This document shows, piece by piece, positions 8,733 through 16,236 of a DNA stretch of 64,000 bases. Source of the stretch: Luteimonas aestuarii (lineage in GTDB: Bacteria; Pseudomonadota; Gammaproteobacteria; Xanthomonadales; Xanthomonadaceae); contig NZ_SMTF01000009.1 in assembly GCF_004357985.1 (NCBI RefSeq), forward strand, positions 1 to 64,000, written 5' to 3'. The notes under the pieces are model-generated. The model did no database searches, had not been told where the DNA came from, and saw only the letters and a list, made by a program, of their open reading frames with translations. Numbering within the stretch: the stretch's first letter is position 1; each line of letters opens with the position of its first letter. A program made the translations under genes and the position numbers.

Positions 8733-9002
8733 GGTGGTGTCCTCCTTGTTGGCTCTGGTGGTTCGATCCCTTCGTGGAAGAACGCCGCGGGGGATCGAAG
8801 GCCGCGGTGTCCGGTCTGTCCGTCGTCCTCGGCTTGCGCGAGGAACACGAAATGTCGAATGAGGTGGAAACGCCCGCTGACGAAGGCGATGCGAACCATC
8901 GGTGCTGTCGGCGGAGGCTTGGCCGCGCGTCCGTGATCCGTGGATCGTGGTTGGCGCGGGAGGCATCGGCTTCGAGGACGCGACGTCGGCATCGTCTCCG
9001 CT

Positions 9003-9047
9003 GCGGTGTGCCGCCACGCATTCCCTTGCGTGGAGCCGGTACGCCGC
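9003..9047 (-). ncRNA. Long imperfect stem-loop downstream of the tRNA-like array
   Basis: Seven perfect pairs CCACGCA/TGCGTGG around a loop AGGGAA on the minus strand, extended by an outer 11-pair helix with two mismatches (GCGGCGTACCG against CGGCACACCGC). It lies in the presumed leader between the tRNA-like RNAs and the slipin gene. Could be part of a larger structured RNA or an RNase/attenuation element. Seen in sequence; function unknown. Confidence 0.5.
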
Positions 9048-9065
9048 ACCGGGCGTTTCCCGTGT

Positions 9066-9079
9066 GGGGCTTGCGCCCC
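9066..9079 (-). ncRNA. GNRA-capped hairpin after the anticodon-like hairpin
   Basis: Stem GGGGC/GCCCC with a GCAA tetraloop on the minus strand, five bases after the anticodon-like hairpin. GNRA loops often dock in tertiary contacts. It is flanked downstream by a second small stem (CGGG/CCCG). It belongs to the same cluster of structured elements. Confidence 0.5.
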
Positions 9080-9084
9080 TGGTT

Positions 9085-9101
9085 CCAGATTCACAGTCTG
9101 G
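9085..9101 (-). ncRNA. Free-standing anticodon-stem-loop-like hairpin (GUG, His-type)
   Basis: On the minus strand a 5-bp stem CCAGA/TCTGG closes a 7-base loop CTGTGAA. The loop has U at position 33 and A at 37 and 38, exactly like an anticodon loop, with GUG in the anticodon position (histidine). The first three bases of the stem are the CCA that ends the preceding tRNA-like RNA, so the two structures are mutually exclusive at that point. There is no D or T arm. Structure is seen in sequence; the role as tRNA mimic is inference. Confidence 0.55.
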
Positions 9102-9172
9102 TGTTGGAGCGGGATTCGAACCCGCGACACTCGGATTGAAATTCCGATGCTCTACCCATCTGAGCTATCCAG
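9099..9172 (-). ncRNA. tRNA-like RNA 2: cloverleaf with UUC anticodon and weak acceptor stem
   Basis: D arm GCTC/GAGC with a 9-base loop containing GGG, anticodon arm TCGGA/TCCGA with loop ATTTCAA (anticodon UUC, glutamate), 5-base variable loop, T arm GCGGG/CCCGC with TTCGAAT, and an encoded terminal ACCA. The body (GGATAGCTCAG, ...GTGTC variable loop) resembles bacterial tRNA-Phe, not tRNA-Glu. The acceptor stem is defective: only TGGA/TCCA (4 pairs) forms and the next pairs are C-A and A-C mismatches. It directly abuts tRNA-like RNA 1 with no spacer. A decayed tRNA gene is possible, but the intact D, anticodon and T arms and CCA argue for a selected mimic. Confidence 0.7.
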
Positions 9173-9242
9173 TGGTGGACGAACCGGATTCGAACCGGTG
9201 GCCAACGGCTCGCGCCGCTGCTCTGCCTCTGAGCTATCGCCC
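9173..9242 (-). ncRNA. tRNA-like RNA 1: cloverleaf with GCGA tetraloop replacing the anticodon loop
   Basis: Seventy bases folding as a tRNA: acceptor GGGCGA/TCGTCC (6 pairs, one G-U), TA, D arm GCTC/GAGC with loop AGAGGCA, a 5-pair arm GCGGC/GCCGT closed by GCGA (a GNRA tetraloop) where the 7-base anticodon loop should be, variable loop TGGCC, T arm ACCGG/CCGGT with the canonical TTCGAAT loop, and encoded ACCA. It therefore cannot decode mRNA but keeps the elbow and CCA end recognised by tRNA enzymes. The tRNA-like domain of YrlA-type Y RNAs is a known analogue. Direction matches slipin-rtcB downstream. Confidence 0.75.
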
Positions 9243-9551
9243 GCTCGCGGAATACCGTCTTGCACGCTTCGGCATACGCCACGGCAGCGCCGCGCGCACC
9301 GGACGGGACGCAAGCCCGTGCCGCTGGAACGTGTTCGATCGATGCTCCACATTGCCGACTGTCGCCAATCGGCAATTCGTTCCGCATGGCCGCGACCGCC
9401 CGCCGCCCGCGTCCGGCATCGGGGACGCAGCGTTCTCGCCACGCCAGTGGCAACGCCTTGCGGGAATCCCGATCCGCGAGCCGTCCTGGCCCGGATGCCA
9501 CGGGATGCAGTCGCAGTCGTGCGTATTTCGCCGATCTCCGTTTGCAAACGC
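9243..9551. other. Non-coding stretch upstream of the tRNA-like array
   Basis: No supportable gene. It should carry the promoter of the tRNA-like array on the minus strand, but I see no convincing sigma-70 hexamers. A sigma-54-like GGCACG...TTGC occurs (minus strand, near 9310-9322) with 9 instead of 10 bases between GG and GC, so it is not accepted. An 8-bp inverted repeat lies at 9351-9376. Confidence 0.5.
9351..9376. promoter_or_regulatory. Inverted repeat upstream of tRNA-like array, possible operator
   Basis: Perfect 8-bp arms ATTGCCGA and TCGGCAAT separated by 10 bases, about 110 bases upstream of tRNA-like RNA 1. The size and spacing fit a dimeric regulator site, but a chance palindrome in GC-rich DNA cannot be excluded. 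Confidence 0.35.
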
Positions 9552-9591
9552 GCAAAAACAAAACGCCCCCGGGGGTCAATCCGAGGGCGTT
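9552..9591 (-). terminator. Rho-independent terminator on minus strand
   Basis: Outer stem AACGCCC/GGGCGTT with additional inner C-G pairing, followed on the minus strand by TTTTGTTTTT. A strong intrinsic terminator. It must end a transcript coming from the 38-residue frame or from tesA, and it insulates the tRNA-like array from upstream read-through. Confidence 0.8.
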
Positions 9592-9634
9592 CGCGTTCCT
9601 CGGAGATCGGGGTGACCGGTCTCCGTGGTGAAGA

Positions 9635-9751
9635 TCAGTCGATCGGGACAAGGCCCTGCAGTCGCGCGCAACCATTCCGCAGCGCGTACGCGGCCGCATC
9701 GCGGTGTTCACGCGATGGCATGGGCTTGGCGATGTACGGGAAGGTTTTCAT
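9635..9751 (-). CDS. Possible small protein (38 residues), unknown
   Basis: Begins MKTFPYIAKPMPSREHRD and ends GCARLQGLVPID; a basic, soluble small protein with no recognised domain. Support: it is followed 45 bases later by a strong terminator on the same strand, and nothing else explains that terminator except read-through from tesA, whose stop is 165 bases upstream of this start. Against: no clear Shine-Dalgarno sequence (CTTTCG just upstream) and no homolog I recognise. It may equally be a transcribed non-coding tail. Confidence 0.3.
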   Translation of the reverse strand: MKTFPYIAKPMPSREHRDAAAYALRNGCARLQGLVPID

Positions 9752-9916
9752 CGAAAGGGAAGTTGCGCGGTGTTGTCGCGCGCGGCGACGAAGGGCGCGC
9801 ACGTTACCCGCGCCAGTTGCAAAGCGCAAGTGGTTTTTCGGGGAAATATCGGCGTGCCGACAAACGGTCGTACTTTGGCTGTCGACGTGGCATGCGTTGT
9901 TGTTGCGTGCAGTGAA

Positions 9917-10558
9917 TCAGTCGAGCAACGGCCGCAGTGCCGGCCACACGTGGTCGAGCAGTTTCTGCTGCGCGGCGACGGTGGGGTGCAGGTTGTCGTC
10001 CATGAAGGCCTCGCGGTCCATGGCGATGGGCTCCAGCAGGAACGGCAGCAGCGCCGTGTCGAACAGCTGCGACAGGTCGCGGTAGTTGCGCTCGAAACCC
10101 GCGGTGTAATCGGCACCCAGGTTCGGCGGCATGCGCATGCCGACCAGCAGCACCTTCGCGCCGACGTGTTGCGAGGCGCCGATCATCCGCGCCAGGTTGC
10201 GGCGCGCTTCGCTGAGCGGCAGGCCGCGCAGGCCATCGTTGGCCCCCAGGGCGATGACCACCACGTCGGGCTGGTGGCGCAGCACTTCGCCGACGATGCG
10301 TGCCGAGCCGCCCGCCGTCGTCTCTCCGCTGATGCTGGCGTTGACCACGCGCCAGCCGGGCTTCTCACGGGCCAGCCGCTGGCCCAGCAGCCCCACCCAG
10401 CCCTGCGAGGCGGACATGTTGTAACCGGCCGACAGCGAATCGCCCATCACCAGGAGGGTGCGCTGGTCGTTGGCCACGGCCGGGGCCAACGAGGGCTGCG
10501 CGTGGGCCTGTACGCAAAAGGCCAGCAGCAGGATGCATAGACTTGTGGCCCATTGCAT
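9917..10558 (-). CDS. tesA: Periplasmic SGNH esterase, TesA-type lysophospholipase/thioesterase I
   Basis: Hydrolyses acyl-thioesters, arylesters and lysophospholipids in the periplasm. About 213 residues with a signal peptide (CILLLAFCVQAHA) and the four SGNH blocks: MGDSLSAGYN (Ser), SGETTAGG (Gly), ALGANDGLRGLP (Asn) and DDNLHPT (Asp/His). Length fits E. coli TesA (208). Start at MQWATS; an alternative ATG 33 bases upstream (MRSGYAG) would lengthen the n-region. It is divergent from ybbA-ybbP, the same arrangement as in E. coli, which strengthens all three assignments. Confidence 0.92.
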   Translation of the reverse strand: MQWATSLCILLLAFCVQAHAQPSLAPAVANDQRTLLVMGDSLSAGYNMSASQGWVGLLGQRLAREKPGWRVVNASISGETTAGGSARIVGEVLRHQPDVVVIALGANDGLRGLPLSEARRNLARMIGASQHVGAKVLLVGMRMPPNLGADYTAGFERNYRDLSQLFDTALLPFLLEPIAMDREAFMDDNLHPTVAAQQKLLDHVWPALRPLLD

Positions 10559-10658
10559 CGCGCGGGGCCTGCCCGCATAACCTGATCTCATGTTCGATCC
10601 TTGCGTCGTTTCGGCGCACCGGACCCGGACGCCTCCCCCACACATTAGCGAATCCGGA

Positions 10659-11396
<738 letters not shown>

Positions 11397-11469
11397 GGGC
11401 AACGTCCATGGGCCCCCGCCTGCGCAGGGGTGACGAGCGGATCCTGCGTCTCAACGGGAGCGTGGCGCG

Positions 11470-13995
11470 ATGAGGACACTTTCCCTCGCATGGCGGCAGC
11501 TGCGCCGCGACCTGGCCGCCGGCGACATCCGCATCCTGCTGGCGGCGCTGGTGCTGGCCGTGGTGGCGGTGGCCTCCGTCGGCTTCGTCACCGACCGCGC
11601 CGAGCGCGCGCTGGCGATGGAAGCCAACCGGCTGCTGGGCGGCGACGCGCTGGTGCGCGCCGATGCGCCGATCTCCGGGGCCGTCGACGAAGCCGCCAAC
11701 GCACCCGGCCTGCAGCGCACGCAGACGGTCGAGCTCGACAGCATGATCCGCGTCGGCGACGGCGCCGATGCGCAGCTGCGGCTCGGTGACCTGCGCGCGC
11801 TGGGCGATGGCTTCCCGCTGCGCGGGGTGTTCCGCATCGTCGGCGAGGATGGCACCGAGCGCGATGCCGCTGCCATTCCGGAGCCCGGCACGCTGTGGCT
11901 CAGTCGCGCCGGTGCCGACACGCTGGGCGCGCGCATCGGCGACGCGGTCGGCATCGGTACGCGCACGTTCCGCCTCGCCGCATTGGTGGTACAGGAGCCG
12001 GATGCCTCGATCGACTATTTCAACGTCGCGCCCAAGGCCTTCCTCAACCTGTCCGACCTGGAATCCACGGGGCTGGTGCAGCCCGGCAGCCGCATCCGCC
12101 ACCGGCTGGTGGTGGCCGGCGATGCCGCCGCCGTCGAGCGCTTCACCGCGACCGCGCGCGACAACCTCGGCCGCGGCCAGCGCATCGAGACGATCACCGA
12201 TGCGCGTCCGGAAGTGCGCTCCGCGCTCGACCGTGCCGGGCGTTTCCTTGGCCTCGCCGCGCTGGTGTCGGTGATCCTGGCCGCCGTCGCGGTGGCGATG
12301 GCGGCGCGGCGCCACAGCGAGCGGCACCTGTCGGGCGTGGCGGTGATGCGCAGCCTCGGCGCGCAGCAGAAGACGCTGGTGGGCATCCATGTCGGGGAGC
12401 TGCTGTTGCTCGGGTTGATCGCCTGCACCATCGGGATCGCCATTGCGTTCGCGCTGCAGTGGTCGATCGCGGGCTGGCTGTCGTCGGCACTGGAGGTCGA
12501 GATTCCGCCGGCCAGCGCGTGGCCGGCGCTGCGCGGGTATGGCGTGGGGCTGGTGGTGCTGCTCGCCTTCGGCGCGCCGCCGGTGCTGGCGCTGCGTCGC
12601 GTACCTGCGTTGCGCGTGCTGCGGCGCGACCTCGACGGCACGGAGCCGTCGGCGTGGCTGGTCGCGCTGGCCGGGTTCGGCGGACTGGCCGCATTGCTGT
12701 GGTGGCAGGCGGGCTCGGCGACGCTGGCGCTGGCGATGCTGGTCGGCATCGCGGCGACGCTGGCGGTGCTGGCGTTGATCGCGTGGGGGCTGATCCTCGC
12801 CGTGCGCCGCTTGCGTTCGCGGTTGCGCGGATCGCTGCGCTACGGCCTGGCCAACGTCAGTCGCCGCGCCGGCACCAGCATCGCGCAGGTCAGCGCGCTG
12901 GGCCTGGGCCTGATGGCGCTGCTGCTGCTCACCTTCGTGCGCACCGACCTGCTGGATCGCTGGCAGCTGTCGTTGGCGCAGGACGCGCCCAACCGCTTCA
13001 TCATCAACGTGCAGGACGACCAGATCGCCGACGTGCGCGACTTCATCGCGACGCGCGGCGTGGCCGAGCCGGTGCTTTTCCCGATGATCCGGGCGCGCCT
13101 GGTCGAACGCAACGGCACGCCGGTCACCGGCGCCGACTACGCCAATCGCACCGGCGATGCCGAGCAGGACCGCGAATCACAACGACGCGCCGAACGCGAG
13201 TTCAACCTGTCGATGGCCGACGCGCTGCGCGACGACAACCGCGTCACCGCCGGCACGTTCTGGACCGGCACGCCTGCCGCGCCCGAGTTGTCGGTGGAAG
13301 AAAACTTCGCCAAGGGACTCGGCTGGTCGATCGGCGACCGCATCACCTTCGACATCGCCGGCCAGCGCTTCGAAGCGCCGATCACCAGCCTGCGCAGCGT
13401 CGACTGGGAGAGCTTCCAGCCCAACTTCTTCGTGCTCGCCTCGCCCGGCGCGCTGTCGGGCTACCCGGCCAGCCACATCACCGCGGTGCAGGTGCCGCCG
13501 GAACAGGTGCGCTTCACCGCGGAACTCGTGCAACGCTTCCCCAACCTGTCGGTGATCGACGTCGATGCGGTGCTGGCGCAGGTGCGTTCCACCGCCGACC
13601 AGGTCTCGACCGTGGTGCAGGTGGTGTTCTGGTTCTCGCTGCTGGCCGGCGTGCTGGTGCTGCTGGCGGCGGTGAGCGCCAGCCAGGACGAGCGCCTGCT
13701 GGAAGGCGGCGTGATGCGTGCGCTGGGCGGCAGCCGCCGGCAATTGCGGATGGCGCAGGTGTCGGAGTTCGCGGCGATCGGCCTGCTCTCGGGGCTGGTC
13801 GCGGCGATCGCGGCGTCGGTGCTGTCGGGTGTGGTCGCGGTCCAGGTGTTCGACCTGCCGTGGCGGCCCAATCCGATGCTGGCGATCGTGGGCGGTGGCG
13901 TGGGCGTGCTGGTGACGTTGCTGGCGGGCCTGTTCGCCACCCGCCGCGTGCTGGATGCGCCGCCGTCGGCGACGCTGCGCGAGTTGCAGGGTTGA
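11470..13995 (+). CDS. ybbP: ABC transporter permease YbbP (FtsX-like, two FtsX modules)
   Basis: 841 residues, the permease partner of YbbA. N-terminal helix (ILLAALVLAVVAVASVGFV), a large periplasmic domain, then three helices (about residues 260-380), a middle helix pair (400-500), a second periplasmic domain and three C-terminal helices with FtsX motifs such as ALGGSRRQLRMAQVSEF. That duplicated-FtsX arrangement of about 10 helices is typical of YbbP. The gap after ybbA is 73 bases and includes the palindromic CCCCGCCTGCGCAGGGG-like sequence, a repeat-like insertion within the operon. Confidence 0.92.
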   Translation: MRTLSLAWRQLRRDLAAGDIRILLAALVLAVVAVASVGFVTDRAERALAMEANRLLGGDALVRADAPISGAVDEAANAPGLQRTQTVELDSMIRVGDGADAQLRLGDLRALGDGFPLRGVFRIVGEDGTERDAAAIPEPGTLWLSRAGADTLGARIGDAVGIGTRTFRLAALVVQEPDASIDYFNVAPKAFLNLSDLESTGLVQPGSRIRHRLVVAGDAAAVERFTATARDNLGRGQRIETITDARPEVRSALDRAGRFLGLAALVSVILAAVAVAMAARRHSERHLSGVAVMRSLGAQQKTLVGIHVGELLLLGLIACTIGIAIAFALQWSIAGWLSSALEVEIPPASAWPALRGYGVGLVVLLAFGAPPVLALRRVPALRVLRRDLDGTEPSAWLVALAGFGGLAALLWWQAGSATLALAMLVGIAATLAVLALIAWGLILAVRRLRSRLRGSLRYGLANVSRRAGTSIAQVSALGLGLMALLLLTFVRTDLLDRWQLSLAQDAPNRFIINVQDDQIADVRDFIATRGVAEPVLFPMIRARLVERNGTPVTGADYANRTGDAEQDRESQRRAEREFNLSMADALRDDNRVTAGTFWTGTPAAPELSVEENFAKGLGWSIGDRITFDIAGQRFEAPITSLRSVDWESFQPNFFVLASPGALSGYPASHITAVQVPPEQVRFTAELVQRFPNLSVIDVDAVLAQVRSTADQVSTVVQVVFWFSLLAGVLVLLAAVSASQDERLLEGGVMRALGGSRRQLRMAQVSEFAAIGLLSGLVAAIAASVLSGVVAVQVFDLPWRPNPMLAIVGGGVGVLVTLLAGLFATRRVLDAPPSATLRELQG

Positions 13996-14006
13996 GGAGG
14001 CCGGGC

Positions 14007-14225
14007 GTGGACGAGACCGCATTCGAACTCGATGGCGACTACATCGAACTCAACCAGTTGCTCAAGCTGGTCGGCATGGTCGACAGCGGCGGCGCCGGCA
14101 AGGCTCTGGTCGCCAGCGGCGCGGTGCGCGTGGATGGCGCCGTGGAACTGCGCAAGACCTGCAAGATCCGGGCGGGGCAGGTGGTCGACATCGACGACAT
14201 CCGCATCCGGGTGGCCGCGGCGTAG
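14007..14225 (+). CDS. RNA-binding S4-domain protein, YbcJ family
   Basis: 72 residues starting at GTG with AGGAGG 6 bases upstream. The whole protein is one S4 fold: DYIELNQLLKLVGMVDSGG, ALVASGAVRVDGA and ELRKTCKIRAGQVVDID. YbcJ proteins are thought to bind RNA and may act in ribosome-related processes. The gene starts 11 bases after the ybbP stop and is probably translated from the same transcript. Length matches the family (about 70). Confidence 0.85.
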   Translation: MDETAFELDGDYIELNQLLKLVGMVDSGGAGKALVASGAVRVDGAVELRKTCKIRAGQVVDIDDIRIRVAAA

Positions 14226-14269
14226 CAACGACGCCCTGCGCAGGCAGGACGTCGCCATGGAGGCACGGC

Positions 14270-14596
14270 CTACTTCACCCGGCGTGCGATGTAGAACGCG
14301 GCCAGGTTGCCCAGGCCGGTGGCGGCCAGCAGGATCGCGAACAGCCCGGGCGAGGCCCGCTGCCAGTCGAAGGCTTCCAGCAGGCCGAAGCCGACGGCCA
14401 GCGCGACCAGGATCACGCCCCAGCGCAGGCTGCCTTGGCGGCGACGTGTTTCTTCGCCTTCGATGATGGTGCGCAGCATGTCCTCCGAACCGTTGGACTG
14501 GACCAGCTTGCGGCGGGCATAGGCCTCGACCACGGCCTTGATGGCGAGGTAGATGCAGACGAACAGGACGATCGGGACGAGGAATTCGAATTGCAT
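14270..14596 (-). CDS. DUF6249-type small inner-membrane protein
   Basis: 108 residues with an N-terminal helix (FLVPIVLFVCIYLAIKAVV), a charged cytosolic middle (YARRKLVQSNGSEDMLRTI, GEETRRRQGS) and two further helices ending FYIARRVK. The layout matches small membrane proteins encoded beside ECF sigma genes in xanthomonads; family assignment is from memory and moderate. It is divergent from the sigma gene with a 149-base shared upstream region, so it may be a target of that sigma factor. Confidence 0.7.
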   Translation of the reverse strand: MQFEFLVPIVLFVCIYLAIKAVVEAYARRKLVQSNGSEDMLRTIIEGEETRRRQGSLRWGVILVALAVGFGLLEAFDWQRASPGLFAILLAATGLGNLAAFYIARRVK

Positions 14597-14745
14597 GGCG
14601 GTGCTTCCGGTCTGTGGGTGGGAGCGGTGGGTTCGGGACAGGAGATACCGCGTCCGGCGGATCGGTTGCAGCCGGCCTGCCGTGCGTCGGGGGCTGACCT
14701 CCTGCCCTTGCAACCGCCATCGCCCCGGGCGTATCCCTGTCCCCG

Positions 14746-15342
14746 ATGGCGCCCTCCGACCACCCCGAAGACGTGCTGCGCGCCGACCGCGCGCTGGCCG
14801 ATGCCGTGCTGGCCGGCACGCCGGGTGCGTTCGAACGGCTGGTGCGCGATTACCAGGGGCTGTGCTGGCACGTGATCGACCGCATGGTCCGGCATCCCGA
14901 GGACACGCGTGAGCTCTGCCAGGAAGCCTTCCTGCGCATCCACCAGGCGCTGCACCAGTACCGCGGCGACAGTGCGCTGAAGTCGTGGATCGCACAGGTC
15001 GCGTATTCGGTGGCGAAGCGCCACCTCGAGAAGAAGCGCATCCCGCTGGCCGAGCCGGCGTTCGATGCCGACGGCATGTCGCTGGCCGGGAACGTGGGCG
15101 ACGGGTTCGATCTGGAGGATGCCGTCGCTTCGGAAGCGGCCGTGGCGCGCCTGCATGCCGCCATCGACACGCTGCCGCCCTTGCAGCGCACGCTGCTGTC
15201 GCTGTATCACATGGAAGAGTTGTCCATCGCCGAGATTGCACAGGCCACCGGCCTGGCCGATGGCACCATCAAGAGCCACCTGTTCCGCAGCCGCCGGCAA
15301 CTGCGCGCGCTGCTGGAACCGCACCTGGGAGCCGCTGCATGA
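14746..15342 (+). CDS. RNA polymerase ECF-type sigma factor
   Basis: 198 residues with sigma region 2 (FERLVRDYQGLCWHVIDRMV, DTRELCQEAFLRIHQ, quoted in pieces) and region 4 (LPPLQRTLLSLYHMEELSIAEIA split as LPPLQRTLLSLY and ELSIAEIAQATGLADGTIKS) including the helix-turn-helix. Directs RNA polymerase to a stress or envelope regulon; the signal is unknown. The stop overlaps the next start by ATGA, and that downstream membrane protein is the likely anti-sigma factor. The start ATG lacks a strong SD. Confidence 0.9.
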   Translation: MAPSDHPEDVLRADRALADAVLAGTPGAFERLVRDYQGLCWHVIDRMVRHPEDTRELCQEAFLRIHQALHQYRGDSALKSWIAQVAYSVAKRHLEKKRIPLAEPAFDADGMSLAGNVGDGFDLEDAVASEAAVARLHAAIDTLPPLQRTLLSLYHMEELSIAEIAQATGLADGTIKSHLFRSRRQLRALLEPHLGAAA

Positions 15343-15779
15343 ACACGCCACGTCCGCCGCACGCGGGACCGGATCGCGGCCACGAGGATTGGCTTGCGCA
15401 GGAAACCGCGCTGTCGCGAGCGGCGGACCCGCGCGATGCCCTCTTGGCGCGTGCGCTGCGCGCGCAACCGCGATCGCGCCCACCGGCGGATTTCGCCGAT
15501 ACCGTCCTGCGGCGCGTGCAGGCGCGGGTGCGCATCGATACGCGCCATGACGCGCGTTTCGAACGTGCCCTGATCAACGGACTGATGGTGCTGCTCGCCC
15601 TCTGCGCACTCGGCGCGTTGGTGCTGTACGGGGGGCAGTGGTGGGCGTGGACGACACAGGCGTTGGGTGGCGATGCCGCGCAATGGGCCGCGGCCGGCAT
15701 CGCCTGCCTTGGGCTGTCGGCGGGCCTGCGTGCCGCATTGTCGATTGCGCGACAGGACGTGCCGCAGGCACTGGCCTGA
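15339..15779 (+). CDS. Putative anti-sigma factor / membrane partner of the ECF sigma
   Basis: 146 residues, start overlapping the sigma stop codon (ATGA). The cytosolic N-half is charged (HEDWLAQETALSRAADPRDALL) and followed by two membrane helices (LINGLMVLLALCALGALVLY and WAAAGIACLGLSAGLRAAL). No zinc-binding HxxxCxxC motif is present, so it is not a ZAS-type anti-sigma factor. Translational coupling and topology make an anti-sigma role likely; homology is not recognised. Confidence 0.7.
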   Translation: MNTPRPPHAGPDRGHEDWLAQETALSRAADPRDALLARALRAQPRSRPPADFADTVLRRVQARVRIDTRHDARFERALINGLMVLLALCALGALVLYGGQWWAWTTQALGGDAAQWAAAGIACLGLSAGLRAALSIARQDVPQALA

Positions 15780-15796
15780 GCGGCGCGCCATGGGCC

Positions 15797-16060
15797 TCAG
15801 CCGGTTGGCGTCAGCTCGGCGTGGAAGCGGCGGGCGTAGGCGCGCTCGTCACTGACGCGCAGCACCTCATCGGGATCGAGGCCGGGCGCACCATAGACGG
15901 CGCAGGCGACGGTATCGTCGTGCTTGCCGATCGCCTGCAGCCGGTAACGCGACACGCCATTGCCGGTTTCCGGCGGGTAGTTCAGCGGCGGCTCGCCGAC
16001 ATCCATGTCGATCTCGTTGTTGTCGATCACGCCGCCAACGAACAGTGCGCGGAAGGTCAT
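15797..16060 (-). CDS. Hypothetical protein (87 residues)
   Basis: Begins MTFRALFVGGVIDNNEIDMD, continues PPLNYPPETGNGVSRYRLQAIG and ends FHAELTPTG. Start chosen at the ATG with GGAGAC 6 bases upstream rather than a longer upstream frame. No signal, helix or known domain; mixed acidic composition. It reads convergently with the ECF pair, 17 bases from its stop. I do not recognise a characterised family. Confidence 0.7.
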   Translation of the reverse strand: MTFRALFVGGVIDNNEIDMDVGEPPLNYPPETGNGVSRYRLQAIGKHDDTVACAVYGAPGLDPDEVLRVSDERAYARRFHAELTPTG

Positions 16061-16236
16061 GCCGGTCTCCTTATCAGTCGGGGGATTCGCACGGACACGT
16101 TGCCGATCGGGATGTTGCGTGCGGGTCAAGACTTCATGTGCCGGGCATTGCCGACCGTCCCGGCGCTGAACACGGCGGCGGGCATCGCCAGACCCGCATC
16201 GCTAGAATCGTGATCCGTTCCGCACCGCCCGCCTGC

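Noticed and set aside
8708..8920. Short frame starting MVRIAFVSGRFHLIRH on the minus strand before the slipin gene
   Set aside because: It overlaps the slipin start in another frame, has no SD and no recognised homolog.
7389..8936. Long plus-strand frame (about 515 residues) opposite slipin and rtcB
   Set aside because: Composition is a mirror of the real genes (His/Gln/Arg-rich), typical of antisense frames in high-GC DNA.
8733..9017. N-terminal extension of the slipin protein
   Set aside because: The frame stays open upstream but has no SD, no family similarity and overlaps the structured RNA leader; the ATG at 8732 has an AAGGAGGAC site.
9309..9323. Sigma-54 promoter (GGCACGGGCTTGC on minus strand) upstream of the tRNA-like array
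   Set aside because: Only 9 bases separate GG and GC; sigma-54 promoters need 10. Kept as a near-match only.
11397..11469. Small gene between ybbA and ybbP
   Set aside because: Only 73 bases, containing a palindromic repeat-like sequence; no frame with a ribosome site.
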